From assembly GCA_022828595.1 (NCBI GenBank), contig JAKGHH010000002.1, positions 85,838,076-85,902,075 on the forward strand: 64,000 nt of DNA. The letters are read 5' to 3'. Position numbers and translations under genes: made by a program. This DNA comes from Nelumbo lutea (lineage: Eukaryota; Streptophyta; Magnoliopsida; Proteales; Nelumbonaceae). Below are positions 55,916-64,000 of this stretch, piece after piece. Each line of letters opens with the position of its first letter. Within the stretch, counting starts at the first letter, position 1. A model generated the notes under the pieces. It searched no databases and was not told the origin of the DNA. It was given only the letters and a program-made list of their open reading frames with translations.

Positions 55916-57380
55916 TGATAGTGCGCGTTTCTGGTCACGTACCAATTTTTTGTGGTGTATCAATTTTTTTTTGGCTAAGTACCTCATCATTTGACCTGGT
56001 GGTGAAGTGCCTTTGTGATGAGCTACTTGGTGGCGAACTCCCTGGTGGAGAACTGCTTGGTGGTGAGCTCCTTAGTGGAGAGTTGCTTGGTGGGGAACTC
56101 CCTGGTGGCAAACTCCCTGGTGGAGAGTTGCTTGGTGGCGAACTCCCTGGTGGAGAACTGCCTGGTGGCGAACTCCTTGGTGGAGAGCTGCTTGGTGGCG
56201 AGCTCCCTGGTGGAGAACTGCCTGGTGGTGAAATCCTTGGTGGAGAGCTGCTTGGTGGCGAGCTCCCTGGTGGAGAACTGCTTGGTGAAGAACAACTTGG
56301 TGGAAAGCTGCTTGATGGCGAGCTCCCTAGTGGCAAGCTACCTAGTGGCGACCTGCCTGGTGACGAGCTCCCTAGCGGTGAGCTCCCTACTCCTAGGTGG
56401 CCTATGACTCAAAGGATGGTGGAGTTCCCTAGTGCAGTGCAACCCGACTGCCCTCTGCATGAGATGATCTTTCCTTTGTAGGCAGTGGGAGCTGAGGACC
56501 TGTGAGATCTCCATTTTTTTCTCCTCCCCCTTTGTAGGCAGTGGGAGTTGAGAGACCTGTGAGAACTGAATTAGAGGACCCGGGGGTATTTTCCTGGCGG
56601 GGACTCTCTGACGCTTAAGTTAGCACTCTGATTGTAGAGAGCTTGAAGATGATATTGGAGAAATGAGAGAGCTAGAGAGCAGGGATTACCTATATATTTC
56701 CATCCTCACCCCCCAAGGGGGGTGAGGTCTTTATATACCGGAGTCCTGGCAGGTTAGGTGGGTGAAAAACCTCCAAATGGTAAGACTCGTCACATCCCAT
56801 CAGAACCGGGGTACAGTGGTGAACTCCTCGAGGTCATCAGGTTGGCGTTTGTGTCAGGATACCAGGTCGGCGCCTAGGCCAGGTTGTCAGGTCGGCGCCT
56901 GCGTCAGTCGGCGGGTCGGTGTCTGGGCCAGGTTGTCAGGTAGGACATCTTCCTGCGATACGCTAAACTACTCTTCTGTACCGAGCTACCCTTCAGGTGG
57001 CGAGCTGCCCGGGGAGCTATGCTAAGCTTCTTGTGGCGAGCTCTGCTGAGCTGCCTGGCTCCTTGGCGAGCTCTTTGGTGAGCTACCAAGCTCCTTGGCA
57101 AGCTCCTTGGTGAGCTACCGAGCTCGTGGGGTATGCATGCCGCGTTTATCAGTGGATGTCTTATGGCAGCTAGGTCGGCCAGGTTGGATCATGTGCCAGG
57201 CTGATCCAGGTTTGTCAGGTCGCGCAGGTCGCGCCAGGCCGCTTGTAGGTTGCGCCAGGCCGGCCAGACCGGTGCCCGGGTGGGACACCAACTTGGTAAT
57301 TTGATGCCTGGGTGTTTGCCTAGTTGTCGCGAGGTGCCACATGTCACAATTTCACGAGAGGGCCAAATCTTCCCTCATCA
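55916..57380 (-). repeat. Tat-2 5' LTR (right, 1465 bp)
   Basis: TGATAGTGCGCG... to ...CCCTCATCA in plus coordinates. Has the same minisatellite (56012-56390, longer than in the left LTR), two 57-bp units (near 56479 and 56536) and a minus-strand TATA box (TATATAAAG, 56737-56729). The first bases differ from the left LTR (TGATAGTGCG against TGATGTAACC). Confidence 0.92.
56012..56390. repeat. 15-bp-step minisatellite in the right Tat-2 LTR
   Basis: Same CTGGTGGAGAACTGC / TTGGTGGCGAACTCC steps as at 44602-44868, about 25 steps. Long repetitive open frames here (for example 55915-56481) come from the repeat. Confidence 0.92.
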
Positions 57381-57385
57381 GTAAA
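57381..57385. repeat. Right target-site duplication of Tat-2 (GTAAA)
   Basis: Identical to 44509-44513; element B gag resumes directly after it. Confidence 0.9.
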
Positions 57386-58337
57386 ATAGATGACTTCATG
57401 AAGAAAAACCCAACACGAGTAGAAATGAATCCCCTCCTTGCCCACACTCAAGGAGGAAGTATCAATGTAGTTGGGGCACCAGGACAGTATCAACCTGACA
57501 TGCTGATAGAGAAGATCGAGTAGAGCTCGAAGCTCTAGCTGTTCTTTAGCAAGCATGGAGCTAGCACCTCAACAAGAAGACTGGCCATTAGAGCATTGGC
57601 CGAGACATTCAGAATGCCACTAGAGCCGCACTGTTCTGACCAGACCAGTGTAGAATTCACACGAGATGACATGTTGGCTATTGATCCCCACTACAATCGG
57701 CCTATGTATATTATGACGAAGGTGGGGGGCTTTGAGATGAGAAGTTCCATGATCAATCTTGGGAGCTCTACTAATCTAATTTCTCTCCACACACTATAAA
57801 GCTAATGAACATACAAAAGGAGATAGTTAAAGGCTTGCCCATGGAGGTGACTGAATTCAACGGCAATGCATCCATCATAGAGGGGTCTGTCGAGCTACAA
57901 GTTGCAATCGGGACATTCTCTAATATGCAAGAGTTCCAAGTCATCTCAGGGAGGACTGCCTATCATACCCTACTGGGACGATCATTGATACATGGTCTGG
58001 CTTTAGTCCCGTTGACATACCATTAGTGCATAAAGGCTAAGCACAAAGGACGTGTAATAAGGATCCTGACAACCAAAGTCCCTTTTGACAAGTCAGAGGC
58101 TCATTTATAAGATTTAATCTACTACATAGAGCTAACTAACGAAGGTGAAACAAAGAAAGCCAAGGTGGAGGGACTGCAGTTGCCAAGCCTTACACAGAGT
58201 GAACCTTTAGTTGTGCCGAAAAGGAAGAAGAGAACCTGGTGTGTACGGATGACCGTGACAATGGAAAGAGTTATTACACCATCGTCGGAGATTACAAGGA
58301 CAACAAACCATCAGCAGTCAAGAAGGCCATCCCTGAG
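57386..58337 (+). pseudogene. gag-pro: Element B gag end and protease (exon 1, continued)
   Basis: Continues from 44513. Linker blocks QGGSINVVG and PDMLIEKIE, then the protease region ALAETFRMPLEPH, SVEFTRDDMLAIDPHYNRP, MINLGSSTNLISLHTL (Asn at the catalytic Asp, as in element A) and MNIQKEIVKGLPMEVTEFNGNASI. Exon end: SAVKKAIPE, then GTATGA. A 1-bp shift near 57800 and several stops. No MITE at the site where element A has one. Confidence 0.85.
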
Positions 58338-59328
58338 GTATGATTTTAAAAGAAACTATGATTTATACTATAATATTTGAATCTGCTAGAGTGAGAAGGT
58401 AGTCTTATAGCATTTTGTAATTGTTGCTAATTGTTTTTTTCCCAAAATATATTTATATACATATTTACCCATATGAGTGTATCTTTGAATCACATTCTTT
58501 GAATGGAATAATGGAAATTTTCTCTCAATGAAACTGCATCCATGAACAATGCTTCAACTAGAACTATTTTACCAGGTCGTTTCCATGAAAAGATATTGTA
58601 GTAGTTTCATCAGAAAAAGATGCACCGCAATATGAACAAGTATCGCAAACATTGAAGGTACGATGATAAAACACACTAAATACATAACCATTAATTGGAC
58701 CAAAAACACTAAAGCTTATTCAAATAACAGGAATAGAAAGAAGAAACATTAGAATATTGCAATGAAATCCAAGCACCTCCCAAATGTATGCAAGATTCCA
58801 TCGATGTGGTGGAAGAGCCATTAGAAGAAATTAACATGGCCATAGAAGGGACAAAAAAGAGGCCATTCTACATATCAACCAAATTAGAACTAGAAGATAG
58901 AGAAAACTTGATCACAATATTGAAAGGTAAAAACCTTTCCTTATCACAAAATATTAGGATTTTGTTGGAACAAAAATAGATTAATTTGTGTGAACTTTCA
59001 TAGAATTTCAAGACGTCTTCACTTGGTCATACGACTAGATGCCAGGTTTAGGCTTGAAACTTGTTAGACACTCCCTGTGCATAGATCCAATGTTCAAACC
59101 CATAAAGCAACCCTAGAGGTTTTTCAAGACAAAAGTTGTCCTAAAGATTAAGGAAGAGGCCAAATGACTCCTAAAAGTAGGGTTCATCAGGCCTACAATG
59201 CACCCATAGTGGTTAGCCAATATAGTCCCAATTAAGAAGAATGGGCAACTCAGGTTAGTATCTAAAGTTTAGCTAGTTTAAGCTCCTAGAATACTACTGT
59301 GAACTAACTCCTCTCACCCTTATCACAG
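58338..59328 (+). other. pol: Element B pol, four introns and three short exons between protease and RT
   Basis: Introns: I1 58338-58561, I2 58658-58730, I3 58927-59003, I4 59254-59328, all GT...AG. Exons: 58562-58657 (96 nt, KDIVVVSSEKDAPQYEQ), 58731-58926 (196 nt, LEYCNEIQAPPKCM, MAIEGTKKRPFYIS, to ITILK) and 59004-59253 (250 nt, EFQDVFTWSYD, KKNGQLR). Junction codons agree with element A. Intron sequences diverge much more than exons (I1 is 224 bp here, 172 in A). The TAG at codon 2 of the 196-nt exon is matched by TAA in element A. Confidence 0.72.
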
Positions 59329-60528
59329 ATGCTGCATCAACTTTAGGGACTTGAATAGGGTTTGCCCCAAAGATGAGTTCCACCTGCCAAACATGGAGAT
59401 TTTGATAGACTCAACAATAGGGAACCAACTTTTCTCCTTCCTAGATGCCTATAGTGGGTATAACCAAATTTTTATGGACCTTGTAGATGCACTTCACATA
59501 GCCTTTAGAACACCCATTAGGAACTTCTACTACAAGATGATGCCCTTTAGCCTAAAGAACACTAGGGACACATATCAAAGAGCAATGACGAGTGTTTTCC
59601 ATGACATTATGCATAAGGAAATTGAGCGATATGTGGACGACATAGTAGTTAAGGTGAAGAAGCAGGAAGATCATCCTGAGGTGCTGAGAAAACTATTCTG
59701 TTGGTGTAGAGCTTTCAACTTGAGGCTTAACCCCTTAAAAGTGTGCATTCGGAGTACAGTCTGGGAAGTTTCTAGGGTATAGAGTGGACCGAACAAAAAT
59801 CCACTTGGATGAGGACAAGGTGAAGGAAGTCTTAGATTTACCACCTTCGAATAATGAGTCCAAATTAAAGACCTTCTTAGGAAAAGTGTCATATCTTAGG
59901 AGGTTTATTCATGGCCTTGCACATGTAGTGACACTACTGATGAAGTTGACTAAGAAGTCTATGGAATTTATGTGGACAACAAAATACAAAAAGGCATTTA
60001 AACAGTTGAAAGGTACCATAGCTAAGGCCCTGATGATGTCACCAACCAAGAGTAGCCAAGAGTTTAAGATATACATAAAATCGAACTCGGAAGCCGTAGG
60101 ATTCTTGCTAGCATAGGACAACAATGAAGGAGTTGAGTGCCCGATTTACTATAACAATAGGACCCTTAAACCAATCGAGAAGAACTATTCCCACATGGAG
60201 CAACAATGCTTAGCATTGGTGTTTGCCACATAGAAATTCCGGCACTACATTCTAGGGCAAAAGGTGAAACTTATTGCATGGAGCGATCCCATCAGATTTT
60301 TCATAGATAGACCTCCTCTCTAAGGAAGATTGGTAAAATGCATGATGCAACTTAGTGAGTACACTATTGAGTACACCCAACCTCGAGCAATCAAGTGTCA
60401 AGTGGCAACAGACCTCCTGGCCACCTTCCCAACCAGTGACAATTTCCCTATATCATAGTAGTCAAAGATAGAGATTGGACGCTAACCTTCGATGCAAGTA
60501 GTACAAGCACCTCAGCTAGGGCCAGAGT
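59329..60528 (+). pseudogene. pol: Element B RT, RNase H and start of archaeal-type RNase H (exon 5)
   Basis: CCINFRDLNR, PKDEFHLPNMEILIDST, FLDAYSGYNQIF, FRTPIRNFYYKMMPFSLKN, YQRAMTSVFHD, catalytic YVDDIVVK intact (near 59632), RAFNLRLNPLK, KTFLGKVSYLRRFIHG. RNase H: MEQQCLALVFAT-stop-KFRHYIL, FIDRPPL, EYTIEYTQPRAIKCQVATDLLA. The last residues WTLTFDASSTSTSARARV start the archaeal-type RNase H and match fragment C; copia-2 interrupts at 60529. Frameshift near 59770; stops at 60115 (after LA) and 60230 (after FAT) are shared with element A. Confidence 0.9.
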
Positions 60529-62482
60529 TGTTAGACAGTTTTGTATGCCCTTAGCATCAATCAAAATGATGTACTTTATGAGTTTACTGTAAATGAATAA
60601 AAGTGCATATTTGATTCATGTTCCCTTGGTATGTTTCTGTGTAATACCCTTAAACTGGACACTTAATGAGACTTGTGTTAGTTTAGAATGTTCACAGCCA
60701 GTGGGTCGGTCTGGGGAGACCTATCCTGACAAGGCTGACACTGTGGTGCCACCAAATCGGTTGGGGTGGCTTGTCTCAGCTACCGGGGTGAGACCCTAGG
60801 CACATACAGTGTAGGATTAATTGAATCTTTGAACTGGACCAGATTTCCAGTATTGCCCAAGACCTTGGAGATTGATGGGCATAACTGGAAAGTTACACCC
60901 GACCCCTAGACTCGATTATGATACTACACTAGGTGTCGGATTAGGCTGTCTTTGATGTATCAATCAGTGAGATCCTTAGCGGGGGTCAAAACCTGGGTAT
61001 GTTGGGACAGTCTGAGAATTCATCTGAGTTGGTGATCATAGTGACAGGATCAGCCCCTTTGTCGGGCAAAGGTAATGATCGATAATGCACTCTCACTGAT
61101 GGAAAGCAAGACTGCCGGCAGCCGATTTCAATCGTTGAGATTTGTTTTGCAAAATATATTTTATATGAGATATAAAAGTATATATATTATGATTTTGAAA
61201 TGATTTGCAAAAGGTTTTAATCCCCGGAATCCATACTTGAGAGAGCACAACACTATTCCTTGCAGCCGAGGGAGAGGTCCTCTCTTGTCGGGCAGTGTAT
61301 GATCATTATGGGCTGAAAGGTTAAGTGTAAGACCATTGAGGATAATACCTGATGGGTTAATCTTGCATCTACCCATAGTCCTTGGGTGTTACAAGGTGGC
61401 TTGGCCCAGGGACCACTTAGGGTAAGTGTTGGATTCATAGAGCCCATCTGATGGATTTCAGGGGGTGCACTGTCCATAACATTGTATTCGGCCAGGCCTT
61501 GTAACAAAGGCTGGGCTAAACTCATGTGGCTGATGTGTAGATCAATGTTTGGGTCCCACGCCATACAAAGAAGCCCAACTGGGCAGCATGTTGGAAGGCT
61601 AAATGAATACATACCCTTAAATGGGCCTTAAGTCCATTTTGAACTAGGCTAATTTGATTAGTCACTTAAGGGGCGAATTCTTAGATAAGATCAGCTGATA
61701 GGATTGGGCCCACACCCTATCCACTCAGAGAGTCCAAGATCTAAATGAGATTTAGATCTGGAAACTTCCTAATTAGATTAGGAGATGGCTGATCTAATCT
61801 GCAGATAAGATAGGGGTTATCCATTTTCTTAAAGGGACTTCTAATCCAGATATGATTTGGGTTAGCAACTCCTAATGGGATTAGGAGCTGATCCCTTTAA
61901 GTCTATAAAAGGAAGAGGGGGCGGCAGCCTTTAGACACACAATCATCAGCAACAAATAGTCTTGTCTTCAGAGCTGAAATCACAGAAGAGAGAATTCTGC
62001 TCCCTACAAATACTCTCTAGCCGCCTCCTTCCTGCAACCGCCGCCTATAGCAGTTCAATCTCCATTCCTTGGGGAGAAATCAAGATTGAATCTTGATTCC
62101 AATCTTTTGGAGAAAAGATTGGTGGGAGTTGTATTCACACGCCATCCAGGTGATTCTTGAGAAGGATCAAGTTCTTTTGGAAGAACACTACTGATTCTGC
62201 TCCACCCTGCACTGCGCCATCTTCAGTGGGAGCAGATTTTGGATACTACCTTCGACGTGAACACCTCCATTGAGAGATATTGTTTCTCTATATCAAGTAT
62301 TATCTCTCCCTACTCCTTTTGGTTCAGATCTGGTTCAGTTTATGGTTCAAGAATGATCCTTGAAAATATGATTTTCTAGATAGGGAATTCGATTCCTAGT
62401 TGAAGAGAGAGAAAAAGTTTTGAAATTCACCCCTTTATTCCGCAATTTTGGGCGTCCATGTGATGGATTTCCTATCCCTTCA
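60529..62482 (+). repeat. copia-2 5' LTR (1954 bp)
   Basis: Ends CCTATCCCTTCA. TATA box TATAAAA at 61904-61910. Contains both blocks that are each missing from one of the copia-1 LTRs, so it represents the full-length form of the family. Confidence 0.93.
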
Positions 62483-62483
62483 G

Positions 62484-62496
62484 TGGTAACAGAGCC
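62484..62496 (+). promoter_or_regulatory. Primer-binding site of copia-2
   Basis: TGGTAACAGAGCC, one base inside the LTR; initiator tRNA-Met type with one change. Confidence 0.88.
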
Positions 62497-64000
62497 AGGT
62501 TCAAATCTTGAACCATTCTATTTCAAATCTGAACCTGCACAAATAGGGAGAAGGCGTTGTACCCAATTTGTGCAGATATGGGTTTTGGGAAATTTGTTCC
62601 CAAAATTGATGGGCAAATAATCTGAAATTTATTTTATATAAATCTGATTATTATTTAGAATAGTTCTATATGATTTTCTTGATTTATGGTTGTTTGTACA
62701 AGAGGAGATCGAATTCTTGGTTTGCGTAGGGAGAATTGCAGGATTTTCAATTTATTGAATTTATTTATTACATTTGGTTTGTAAATAATTTTTTTTTTTA
62801 ATTTTTAGACTCAATGTATAGGCATTCGATCTAATGTAATAATTAATAGAAATAGGATTTTTATTTATTTTTATTTTTGGATCGAAGATGGCGGCGCAGA
62901 GAAGGAGATTTCGCAGATGGGACATTCGCTATCTGCAATTTACAATTTTTGAAATTGCAATCTGTGATCTAACCTCTGTTTTGCAGGATGGAGTGTGCGA
63001 ACAGCCCTGATTAACTGATTCTTGTTTTTCCTTTATCAGTTATTTAATTTCAGATTATTTTCTTGAATTAAGGATTTAATTAAAGATCATACCCTAGACC
63101 CATTCGAACCAAGATTGGTTCAAACTGTTTGGACCAGATCTAGGGTTCAATCAAGGCTAAAAGTCAGCCCTAATTTTTCCACTAATGGGCCTGAGGATTG
63201 ATATTTAATTAAATGGTTAATTCGACCCAACCTATAAAGGCCCAGTTTTAAATAGTTAAAACTGCTAAAAGCCCACTTTAAAGGATAAAAGCTATATGGG
63301 CCGAACTGGGTAACCCTAATTCAGCCCATATACCTAGATAATATTAATGGTTAATATTATGGAATTTTAACGGGCTTCCAATGGGCCTTACAGATAATTA
63401 ATTGATTGGATTAATTTATCCCTACATGAGATGTATGGATGTGTGATGTGCTGCGTACATGGGCCATAAGTACTTGGCCCATGCTCATTCGACAGTGGCT
63501 CTTGTGCACACCATGGCTGAATGCACATCATTGCCATGGTGTCCATTTTGGTCATTGGATGACCTCCCTCAGTGGTGGGCCCCACACCTCATCATGAGGT
63601 TACGTGCGAAACCCTAGCTGATTTAAGGCCCACCAAAATCTGGCATTATGAAAGTCAGTGGGAGCCACTTTGGTTTGACCTAAATCAAACTAGGGCGTAA
63701 TTAACTATTCCCTCCAGCTAATATGAGTGCAAGTGATAGGGAGATTCATATGATGAACTCTCTAAAGGCCTTCCATCATTAGCATGAGGATGGGTCCTTC
63801 AGTAATGAGGAAACGCACCAGAAAATGGGCTATCCATTTGCTGTTGGGCTTGTCTGAGTGTTTCATAAGATGATAGGGGCATCATAGACCGATGTGGGAG
63901 GGGCTTCACCAGAAAATGGGAACTCTCTCATGGTACCTTGGCGTTCACGAATATGATGGGTAAGCACTCACTAGATAGAAATGTTTACCTGAAAATGGCT
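62497..64000 (+). other. copia-2 5' leader, non-coding
   Basis: Aligns with the copia-1 leader in reverse. AT-rich first part (with a T10 run near 62790), then a GC-balanced part with ATGGGCCAAGC-like and CCAGAAAATGGG motifs repeated at 63819 and 63909. No supported ORF. Confidence 0.75.

Larger units (their letters stand above)
44514..57380 (-). mobile_element. Tat-2: Tat-lineage gypsy element with three LTRs, minus strand
   Basis: 12867 bp with matching 5-bp duplications. In its own direction (right to left): 5' LTR (57380-55916), PBS, gag, protease, RT, RNase H plus archaeal-type RNase H, integrase, a convergent antisense gene, polypurine tract, an inner LTR (47533-46800), a second PBS-like site, a short repeat-rich internal piece (46799-45915), a second polypurine tract and the 3' LTR (45914-44514). 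Outer LTRs match each other; the inner one is shorter and resembles them mainly at the ends. A composite of two related families is inferred. Confidence 0.85.
42269..60528 (+). mobile_element. Element B: gypsy (Tat/Ogre-like) element, split by Tat-2 and cut by copia-2
   Basis: 5' LTR (42269-43075), gag (to 44513), resumption at 57386 after Tat-2, protease, introns, RT, RNase H and the start of the archaeal-type RNase H, where copia-2 begins (60529). Same family as element A (parallel order, same junctions, about the same LTR). It is the better preserved copy: RT catalytic YVDD is intact. Its integrase and 3' LTR, if present, lie beyond copia-2 outside the window. Five bases before the LTR are CACAT. 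Confidence 0.9.
60529..64000 (+). mobile_element. copia-2: Ty1/copia element, 5' LTR and leader (runs off the window)
   Basis: Inserted in element B. Starts TGTTAGACAGTTTTGTATGC; 5' LTR, PBS and about 1.5 kb of leader are present. By comparison with copia-1 the gag start should lie about 0.3 kb beyond the window end. Best preserved LTR of the family in this window. Left flank is AGAGT; the right duplication is outside. Confidence 0.93.

Noticed and set aside
55915..56481. 188-codon GELPGGELLGG-rich ORF
   Set aside because: Same minisatellite in the other Tat-2 LTR; no start context, no homology.
62484..62496. tRNA gene fragment
   Set aside because: The match to the tRNA-Met 3' end is the primer-binding site behind the LTR, not a tRNA gene.

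Overview
The window is plant nuclear DNA consisting almost entirely of nested LTR retrotransposons. Evidence for a plant: Ty1/copia elements primed by an initiator-Met-tRNA type site; Ty3/gypsy elements of the Tat/Ogre-like and Athila lineages (known only from plants); and small hAT- and PIF/Harbinger-like MITEs. I found no intact host gene and no tRNA or rRNA gene. Every pol reading frame is broken, mostly by in-frame TAG/TGA codons of the C-to-T (or G-to-A) type, as expected for old methylated DNA. The species cannot be named from this sequence.

Layout. (1) 1-22669 is a plus-strand Tat element ('Tat-0'): integrase end (1-558), an antisense accessory gene on the minus strand, and a 3' LTR (22026-22669). 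It is interrupted by a complete minus-strand copia element (copia-1, 1159-10305, TSD GTAGA) and by a collapsed nest at 11236-21810: copia-3 missing its 5' end, an Athila-type element missing its 5' end, and the 3' part of another copia LTR (copia-4). (2) 22670-26395 holds a minus-strand Tat fragment (aRNase H to integrase, 'fragment C') followed by a tandem repeat of about 105 bp. (3) 26396-30115, 35716-36437 and 37225-42263 are AT-rich and gene-free, with MITEs, small tandem duplications and an unclassified AT-rich repeat. (4) Two members of a second Tat-like gypsy family lie on the plus strand: element A (30116-35655, truncated) and element B (42269-60528); a solo LTR of the family sits at 36443-37219. 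(5) Element B is split by a large minus-strand Tat element ('Tat-2', 44514-57380, TSD GTAAA) and cut at its right end by copia-2 (60529 to beyond the window end).

How the parts work. Each autonomous element would encode gag (particle), protease, reverse transcriptase/RNase H and integrase, and copy itself through RNA. Insertion order can be read from nesting: Tat-0 before copia-1; element B before Tat-2 and before copia-2; element A before its hAT MITE. Four copies of one copia family occur, in both orientations.

The most notable points are: (a) the A/B gypsy family appears to have four spliceosomal introns between protease and reverse transcriptase, one inside the RT domain, with exon lengths and junctions conserved between the two copies; (b) Tat-2 carries a convergent antisense gene of three exons that stays in one frame over 538 codons, with a TATA box upstream, and Tat-0 carries a related gene; (c) Tat-2 is a three-LTR composite; and (d) copies of the same family share nonsense codons at identical positions.
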